Source: Xanthobacter sp. YC-JY1 (GTDB taxonomy: Bacteria; Pseudomonadota; Alphaproteobacteria; Rhizobiales; Xanthobacteraceae). Taken from it: a stretch of DNA of 64,000 nucleotides. The notes beneath the pieces were generated by a model. That model was not told where the DNA came from and did not search any database. It was given only the letters and a program-made list of their open reading frames with translations. Location of the stretch: the NCBI RefSeq assembly GCF_021730305.1, contig NZ_CP032674.1, forward strand, positions 186,001 to 250,000, given 5' to 3'. Position numbers and translations under genes: made by a program. This document shows positions 59,219 to 64,000 of the stretch, piece after piece. The stretch's first letter is position 1, and every line of letters starts with the position of its first letter.

Positions 59219-60895
59219 ATGCGTCTGACCGTCAAGAGTACATTGATCGGCCTATATCTTGTCCTGGTCGCTCTGGCGGCCGGACAGGGAGCCCTCGCCC
59301 TGATCAAGCTCAGCCACCTCAACGACAATACGACGGAAATCACCACCAACTGGCTTCCGAGCGTGCGTGCCGTGGGCGAGGTCAAGTATACGATGACCCG
59401 AGTTCGCGTCGCAGCCATGCGCATGCTTCTGGTGTCTGATCCGAAGGAAAGCGCCGCGCTGCAATCGCGTATGACACGCCTCCTCGCCGAGAACGGCAAG
59501 GCGATGACCAATTATGAGAAGCTCATTTCCAGCCAGGAGGAGCGCAACCTCTGGAACTCGGTGATGGTGCATTGGGCTGACTACACGCAGGCTCAGTCGG
59601 AATTCCTCGGCAAGCATCAGTCCGGCATGACGGAAGAGGCCGTCGATCTGGCGAGCAAGACCCTTGCATTGTTCGATTCGGTCATAACGGGCCTCGACAA
59701 GAACGTCGAACTCAACGACCGCTCTGCCGAGGCGGCCGCTGCTGCATCCGTCGCGGATTACAATGAGGCGCGCTTCGTCCTTCTCGTGTCGATCGGCGTG
59801 CAGTTCGCGCTCGGTCTTGCCGCGGTGGCCTTCATCGTCATCGGCATCACCCGCCCGCTCAATCGTGTCACCGCCGCCATGGGCAAGATCGCCGGCGGCG
59901 CCCTCGATACCGACGTGCCGAACCGCGAGACGAAGAACGAGATCGGCGACATCGCCCGCACCCTCGAGGTGTTCCGCGACGGCCTCGCCGACAATGAGCG
60001 CCTGCGCGTCGAGCAGAAGCGCAAGGAAGAGGAGATGGCGCAGCAGCTCGTCGCCGAGCGGGCCAGCATCGCCAACTCGTTCCAGAGCCGCATGGGTGCC
60101 CTCGCCGAGCGCTTCTCCGGCTCGTCCGGCGAGGTGGCCGACGCCGCCCGCAACCTCTCCGCCACGGCGGAGGAGACCTCCCGCCAGGCCCAGTCGGTGA
60201 CGCTCGCCGCCGAGGGTGCCTCCGACAACGTGCAGACGGTCGCCGCCTCCGCCGAGGAGCTGTCCGCCTCCATCCGCGAGATGAGCGACCAGGTGTCGAA
60301 CTCGGCGGTCATCGCCCGCTCGGCGGCCGAGGAAGCCGAGCGCACCAACGAAAACATCCGCCAGCTCTCCGAGGCGGCCCAGTCCATCGGGCAGGTGCTG
60401 AACCTCATCAAGGAGATCGCGGAGCAGACCAACCTGCTCGCCCTCAACGCCACCATCGAGGCGGCGCGGGCGGGTGATGCGGGCCGCGGCTTCGCGGTGG
60501 TCGCTTCCGAGGTGAAGGAACTCGCCGCCCAGACGGCGAAGGCCACCGACGAGATCTCCATGAAGATCGGCGAGATCCAGCACGCCACCTCGGCCACGGT
60601 GACCTCCATCCAGAGCATCGTGACCACCATCAACAATGTGCGCGACCTGACCGCCATCATCGCCGGCGCGGTGGAGGAGCAGCGGGCCGCCACCAGCGAG
60701 ATCGCCGCCAACACCCACCGTGCGGCCCAGGGCGCCACGCAGGTGACGAGCAACATGTCGGGCGTCGGCCAGGCCGCCGGCATGACCGGCTCCGCCGCGA
60801 CCCAGCTCATGAGCCTGTCCTCGGCCCTCTCCGAGCAGTCCCAGGATCTCCAGCGCGAGGTGACGAGCTTCGTCTCCACCCTCCGGGCGGCCTGA
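59219..60895 (+). CDS. Methyl-accepting chemotaxis protein
   Basis: A 558-residue chemoreceptor: membrane helix at about 8-28, a periplasmic four-helix-bundle type sensor (about 30-185), second helix near 190-212, HAMP (about 213-265) and the signalling hairpin with the conserved tip [21 protein letters not shown] (split), then [17 protein letters not shown]. The C-terminus VSTLRAA has no NWETF-type CheR/CheB pentapeptide. The ligand is unknown. GGGGAG lies before the ATG. It follows ftcR on the same strand and ends at a strong terminator. Confidence 0.95.
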   Translation: MRLTVKSTLIGLYLVLVALAAGQGALALIKLSHLNDNTTEITTNWLPSVRAVGEVKYTMTRVRVAAMRMLLVSDPKESAALQSRMTRLLAENGKAMTNYEKLISSQEERNLWNSVMVHWADYTQAQSEFLGKHQSGMTEEAVDLASKTLALFDSVITGLDKNVELNDRSAEAAAAASVADYNEARFVLLVSIGVQFALGLAAVAFIVIGITRPLNRVTAAMGKIAGGALDTDVPNRETKNEIGDIARTLEVFRDGLADNERLRVEQKRKEEEMAQQLVAERASIANSFQSRMGALAERFSGSSGEVADAARNLSATAEETSRQAQSVTLAAEGASDNVQTVAASAEELSASIREMSDQVSNSAVIARSAAEEAERTNENIRQLSEAAQSIGQVLNLIKEIAEQTNLLALNATIEAARAGDAGRGFAVVASEVKELAAQTAKATDEISMKIGEIQHATSATVTSIQSIVTTINNVRDLTAIIAGAVEEQRAATSEIAANTHRAAQGATQVTSNMSGVGQAAGMTGSAATQLMSLSSALSEQSQDLQREVTSFVSTLRAA

Positions 60896-60912
60896 TCCAA
60901 GGCACGAAAAAG

Positions 60913-60944
60913 AAGGGCCGGTGTCGCGAGACACCGGCCCTTTT
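60913..60944. terminator. Bidirectional Rho-independent terminator
   Basis: A perfect 13-bp stem AAGGGCCGGTGTC/GACACCGGCCCTT closed by a GCGA (GNRA) tetraloop. TTTT follows on the plus strand and CTTCTTTTT on the minus strand, so it serves both the chemoreceptor gene and the convergent REC-winged-helix gene. Confidence 0.95.
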
Positions 60945-60960
60945 CATTTGCGGAAGCGCG

Positions 60961-61776
60961 TCAGTCGAGCTTGATGCCGAAACGGTCGGCCTGGCGCTGC
61001 ACGAAGGCCTCCATGCGGCTGCGGCCCAGCTCGGTCAGCACCACAAGAATGCGCCGCCGGTCGCGGGCGTCCGGCACGCGCTTCACCAGCTCCGCTTCCT
61101 CCAGATCGTCGATGCGGCGCAGCGCCGTGGTGGTGGGCGCGCCGGAGGCGATGCACAGGCTGGTGACGGAGATGGGCCGGGCGCTCGCCTCGGCCACCGC
61201 GAGGTCGAGCATCATCTCCCACGCGGGATCGGAGAACAGGCCAGCCTGGAAGATGGCGTCGCGGTCAGCACGGGCGGCGACCAGCGCCTTCATGTAATTG
61301 GGCCGGGCGATGGTGGCGGGTGGATCGTCCTCACCGTTCGCGGCCAGCGCCTCGTCCTCGACGATGGCCAGCGCGCGGTGGATGGCATGGGCCACCTCCT
61401 CGGCGGCGAGCGGCTTCTGCAGGAAGTCCACCGCCTGGAGGCGCAGCGCGCCCACGGCGCGGTCGAGGGAGGCATGGCCGGTGATGACGATGGCGGCCAT
61501 GGGGTGTTTGCGGCGCCGCACCGAGAGCTTCTGCAGCAGCTCGATGCCGTCGATGCGGGGCATCTGCAAATCGGTGACGATCACCTTCAGGGGATCGTTG
61601 CGCTGCACGAGATCCAGCGCTTCCACGGCCGTGGTGGCGGTGAGGGAGGGGATGCCGAGCATCGAGAGGCCGTCGTGCAGCTCTTCCAGCACGTCGGGGT
61701 CATCATCGACCAGAAGCACCTGCGGCTCGGCCATGGACGCTTCGCCCAGGCCCTGCTTGGAGCTGTCATTGCGCAT
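60961..61776 (-). CDS. Response regulator with MarR-like winged-helix output
   Basis: A 271-residue protein: receiver domain (about 18-135) with acidic VDDDPD, acceptor Asp in VIVTDLQMPRIDG, Thr in VITGHAS and Lys in FLQKPL; a linker; then a C-terminal winged helix (about 185-265) with SVTSLCIASGAPTTTALRRID (split) and RVPDARDRRRILVVLTELG, which resembles the MarR recognition helix and wing. This output domain is uncommon for a receiver. The ATG at 61776 overlaps the REC-EAL gene by 11 bp; an ATG at 61734 (MAEPQVLLVDD) is also possible. Confidence 0.82.
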   Translation of the reverse strand: MRNDSSKQGLGEASMAEPQVLLVDDDPDVLEELHDGLSMLGIPSLTATTAVEALDLVQRNDPLKVIVTDLQMPRIDGIELLQKLSVRRRKHPMAAIVITGHASLDRAVGALRLQAVDFLQKPLAAEEVAHAIHRALAIVEDEALAANGEDDPPATIARPNYMKALVAARADRDAIFQAGLFSDPAWEMMLDLAVAEASARPISVTSLCIASGAPTTTALRRIDDLEEAELVKRVPDARDRRRILVVLTELGRSRMEAFVQRQADRFGIKLD

Positions 61777-63061
61777 TATCTGGCTTGGCGTCCTCGCGTT
61801 GGGCTTCCTCAGCCTTGACGTCCCCGGTTGTGGTGTCCGGTTTGTTCCATTCCTTGAACATCGCGATCAGTTCGGCAAGGGCAAGTTTGCGCGATATCAG
61901 ATAACCTTGGACCAGATCGGCCCCCATCGCCTTGACCCGTGACAAATCCTCTTCGGTCTCAACGCCTTCGGCTACCACCTTCAGGCCGAGGCGATGGCCG
62001 AGCTGGATCAGCGCCTCAAGGATGCTGCGCGACTTCTCCGTGCCCCGGGACTGCACGATCAGCGCGCGGTCGACCTTCAGCTCGGTGATGGGCAGGCGGG
62101 CCAGCTGGAGCAGCCCGCTCTGCCGCTGGCCCACATCGTCCAGGGCGATGCCAAATCCCGCCAGGCGCATCTGGGCGATCGCCATCATGGCATCGCTGGA
62201 GGAGCCATAGAGCGCGTCCTCGGTCAGCTCCAGAATGACGTCGGCGGGGGAGAGCCCGGCATTGCGAACCGTGGTGGCGAGAAGGCTGGCGGCCTGGCGC
62301 TCGGTCAGAACGTCGATGGGCATGTTGATGCTGACGGGGCCGCGAAGGCCGGCCGCCTGCCATGCCGCGGCGCCTCGCGCGGCGGTCTCGACCACGCGGA
62401 GCGTGAGCCGTCGCATCAGATCCTGATTCACGCTTGCGGCCGCGATCACGGCAGATGGCGATATCCGGCCGAGGCCGGGCCACACGTCGCCGAGCAGCGC
62501 CTCGGCTCCCGCGAAGGTGCGGTGGTCCGGGTGGCACTTGGGCTGGAACATCACCGGGACGGTGTCGGCTGCAAGGGAAGCTTCCACCGAGGCGATCACC
62601 TGCGCCTCAGACGGCGCGCCGCCGGGGGTGCCGCGATCGAACTCCTGGGCCGCATCACCCCCGATGAGAGTCAGCAGCTCTTCGGGATCGAACGGCTTGT
62701 GCAGCGTGCCAAGGACACGGATGTTGCTCATGCGCCCGGCCTCCGCGGCGGCCGCAATCACATCTACGTCACTTCCGCTGATGAGGACCACTTGAGGGCT
62801 CAGCACGCAGCGACAGAGATTGCGCAGCACGTCCACGCCATCGATGCCCGGCATGTTCAGATCCAGCAGGAGAAGGTCGATCTGGCACATGAGGGCCGGG
62901 GTCACAGTCTCCGGGTGGGAGGTATGATCCACTTTGTGACCGGCGAATGTGAGGTATTCGGCTAAGTCTTCCCGGAAGGCGTCGTCATCGTCGAGGATGA
63001 GGATCCGCCGAAGCTTCGCGCGTCCGGCACGATGATTGACCGGATCGCGTTCGGCCGACAT
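61766..63061 (-). CDS. Response regulator with EAL domain (c-di-GMP phosphodiesterase-like)
   Basis: A 431-residue protein: receiver (about 17-140) with acceptor in LLLLDLNMPGIDG, and EAL domain (about 155-400). The EAL motif reads AEALLG, and the metal/catalytic positions appear kept (Asn in SINMP, Glu in ELTED, Asp pair in DDVG, Lys in ELKVD, Glu in VAEGVE, Gln in VQGYLIS). Loop 6, normally DDFGTGYSSL, is changed to DDVGQRQSGL, which may weaken activity. The C-terminus is acidic and Lys-rich. AGAGGG precedes the ATG. It could link c-di-GMP to motility. Confidence 0.87.
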   Translation of the reverse strand: MSAERDPVNHRAGRAKLRRILILDDDDAFREDLAEYLTFAGHKVDHTSHPETVTPALMCQIDLLLLDLNMPGIDGVDVLRNLCRCVLSPQVVLISGSDVDVIAAAAEAGRMSNIRVLGTLHKPFDPEELLTLIGGDAAQEFDRGTPGGAPSEAQVIASVEASLAADTVPVMFQPKCHPDHRTFAGAEALLGDVWPGLGRISPSAVIAAASVNQDLMRRLTLRVVETAARGAAAWQAAGLRGPVSINMPIDVLTERQAASLLATTVRNAGLSPADVILELTEDALYGSSSDAMMAIAQMRLAGFGIALDDVGQRQSGLLQLARLPITELKVDRALIVQSRGTEKSRSILEALIQLGHRLGLKVVAEGVETEEDLSRVKAMGADLVQGYLISRKLALAELIAMFKEWNKPDTTTGDVKAEEAQREDAKPDNAQ

Positions 63062-63283
63062 GGAATCCCTCTTTCGCGGCGCCTGAATCTTTTAGATTGC
63101 CCAAGGCGTTCCGCTCTTGTCTTTTATATTTCACTCCGGTTGTCACAATGCAAGGCGGCAACTGGTCCGGATTTCGCTCCAAAACGGAATGAGTTGGCCT
63201 TGACGATGGGGCGGGCGAAGCGTGGAGTGCGGCGCAGTTCCGATAACCGCCAATCAATACCGTCCGAACAGGTCCGACGGCAG

Positions 63284-63667
63284 ATGAATCACGTTCTTAT
63301 CGTCGATGACGAACCGGAATATCTCGACGAACTTGTCGAGGCGCTGGCCTTTCGCGGCTTGTCCACCCGCTCGGTGGGGCGCGGGGCGGATGCGCTCGAC
63401 GTGCTCGCCCACGATCCCGATATCCGCGTGGTGCTCACTGATATGCGGATGCCGGACATGGACGGCGTCGCGCTGGTTGAAACGGTGCTCGGGCGATTCC
63501 CCACCCGCGATCTGCGCTTTCTGATGATGACGGGTCATGCCGCCGAGGCCGACATGGCGCGGGCCCGGGAGGTGGGCGTGTTGCAGTGTTTCCCGAAGCC
63601 GCTGGCCTTCGATGCCTTGTGCGATGCGCTGGTCGAGCTTGGAGGCGTCGCCGATGCCAACGCCTGA
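63284..63667 (+). CDS. Stand-alone receiver-domain response regulator
   Basis: A 127-residue receiver: MNHVLIVDDEPEYLDEL, acceptor Asp in VVLTDMRMPDMDG, Thr in MMTGHAAEAD, Lys in CFPKPL. It is divergent from the REC-EAL gene across a 222-bp gap that must hold both promoters, and overlaps the downstream sensor gene by 14 bp. A long in-frame extension upstream to 63032 crosses into the opposite gene and is rejected. Confidence 0.88.
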   Translation: MNHVLIVDDEPEYLDELVEALAFRGLSTRSVGRGADALDVLAHDPDIRVVLTDMRMPDMDGVALVETVLGRFPTRDLRFLMMTGHAAEADMARAREVGVLQCFPKPLAFDALCDALVELGGVADANA

Positions 63668-64000
63668 CCTCCTCTCGCGCCCGGTCGGCCGGGGCTTCAA
63701 CCGCGTCACGCTGATGCTGGGGGGGCTCGTCTTCCTCGTCGGCGTCATTCCGCTCGTCGCGGCGCTGGTGCTGTTCCAACTGCACAGCCAGGCCGAGATG
63801 GAGAAGGCGGAGATCACGGCGCACCGCATGGCGACGTTGCTGATGCGCAGTTTCGAGCAGGCGGTGGAGCCCATCGACGCCCTGCTGCAGAATTTCGCCA
63901 GCGGCCACGACACCACCGCCGCACCCTACCAGATCTACGAGCAACTGAAGGATTTCAACGTCCCGGCCTCGCTGGTCCAGCTCGCCGTCACGGACAAGAA
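63654..64000 (+). CDS. Membrane sensor protein, N-terminal part (truncated by window edge)
   Basis: The first 115 residues of a longer protein; the frame is open to the edge. MPTPDLLSRPVGRG leads into a membrane segment (about 18-42: VTLMLGGLVFLVGVIPLVAAL, in parts), then a periplasmic helix (MEKAEITAHRMATLLMRSFEQ, in parts) and the beginning of a Cache-like sensor. GGAGG lies 8 nt before the ATG, inside the receiver gene. Coupling to the receiver suggests a histidine kinase or a diguanylate cyclase; the output domain is outside the window. Confidence 0.7.
   Translation, partial: MPTPDLLSRPVGRGFNRVTLMLGGLVFLVGVIPLVAALVLFQLHSQAEMEKAEITAHRMATLLMRSFEQAVEPIDALLQNFASGHDTTAAPYQIYEQLKDFNVPASLVQLAVTDK

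Noticed and set aside
63032-63283. Long N-terminal extension of the stand-alone receiver
   Set aside because: It runs through the divergent promoter region and overlaps the REC-EAL start; a complete receiver starts at 63284.

Overview
The window is about 64 kb of GC-rich DNA from a flagellated alphaproteobacterium. It most likely belongs to the Hyphomicrobiales, and the family may be Xanthobacteraceae-like (inferred from gene content and order; not proven). Pointers are the rhizobial-type flagellar island (MotC, MotE, FlaF, FlbT, an FtcR/Rem-type regulator and the block flgB-flgC-fliE-flgG-flgA-flgI-motE-flgH-fliL-fliP), the lptC-lptA-lptB-rpoN block, and CheZ in an alphaproteobacterial setting. 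I see no tRNA, rRNA, insertion sequence, prophage or CRISPR array.

Layout. 0-2.6 kb: end of an NtrC-family regulator and its partner histidine kinase. 2.7-7.3 kb: a small unknown protein translationally coupled to a truncated haemoglobin with an extra N-terminal domain, then RppH, a GNAT acetyltransferase, rplU-rpmA and a DUF2254 membrane protein. 7.4-11.8 kb (minus strand): lptC-lptA-lptB-rpoN. 12.0-15.7 kb: ribonuclease D, then three tandem plus-strand genes for secreted proteins with 3, 4 and 5 cyanovirin-N homology (CVNH) repeats.

16.1-60.9 kb is one large motility and chemotaxis island: cheY and cheZ; fliF-fliH-motB-motC-fliK-lytic transglycosylase; flagellin; flgB to flgI; motE-flgH-fliL-fliP; motA-fliM-DUF6468-fliN-fliG-flhB-unknown; a DUF1217 protein-flgF-fliI; flgE-flgK-flgL-flaF-flbT; flgD-fliQ-flhA-fliR-unknown; a rod-binding FlgJ-like protein-FlgN-like-unknown; cheA-cheW-cheY-cheB-cheR; ftcR; and a chemoreceptor. 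Most genes in a unit overlap by ATGA or GTGA, so they are translationally coupled. 61-64 kb: a signalling cluster of a REC-winged-helix protein and a REC-EAL protein, divergent from a stand-alone receiver and the start of a membrane sensor.

The most interesting signal is not a gene. A 17-bp tandem repeat, consensus CGCAAGCCTCGCGCAAG (GCAAG repeated with an 11-bp period), sits once in front of nearly every motility transcription unit, always in the same orientation to the gene. In all 11 cases it is followed after 9 or 10 nt by a hexamer with A at its third position. An 11-bp direct repeat is what an OmpR-type winged-helix protein would bind, and such a protein (FtcR-like) is encoded in the island. 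I propose it is the island's master promoter/operator box. Other points of interest are the haemoglobin fusion with a degenerate GIY-YIG-like domain, the CVNH triplet, and a CheY-docking-like peptide at the end of CheZ that is missing from the FliM N-terminus.
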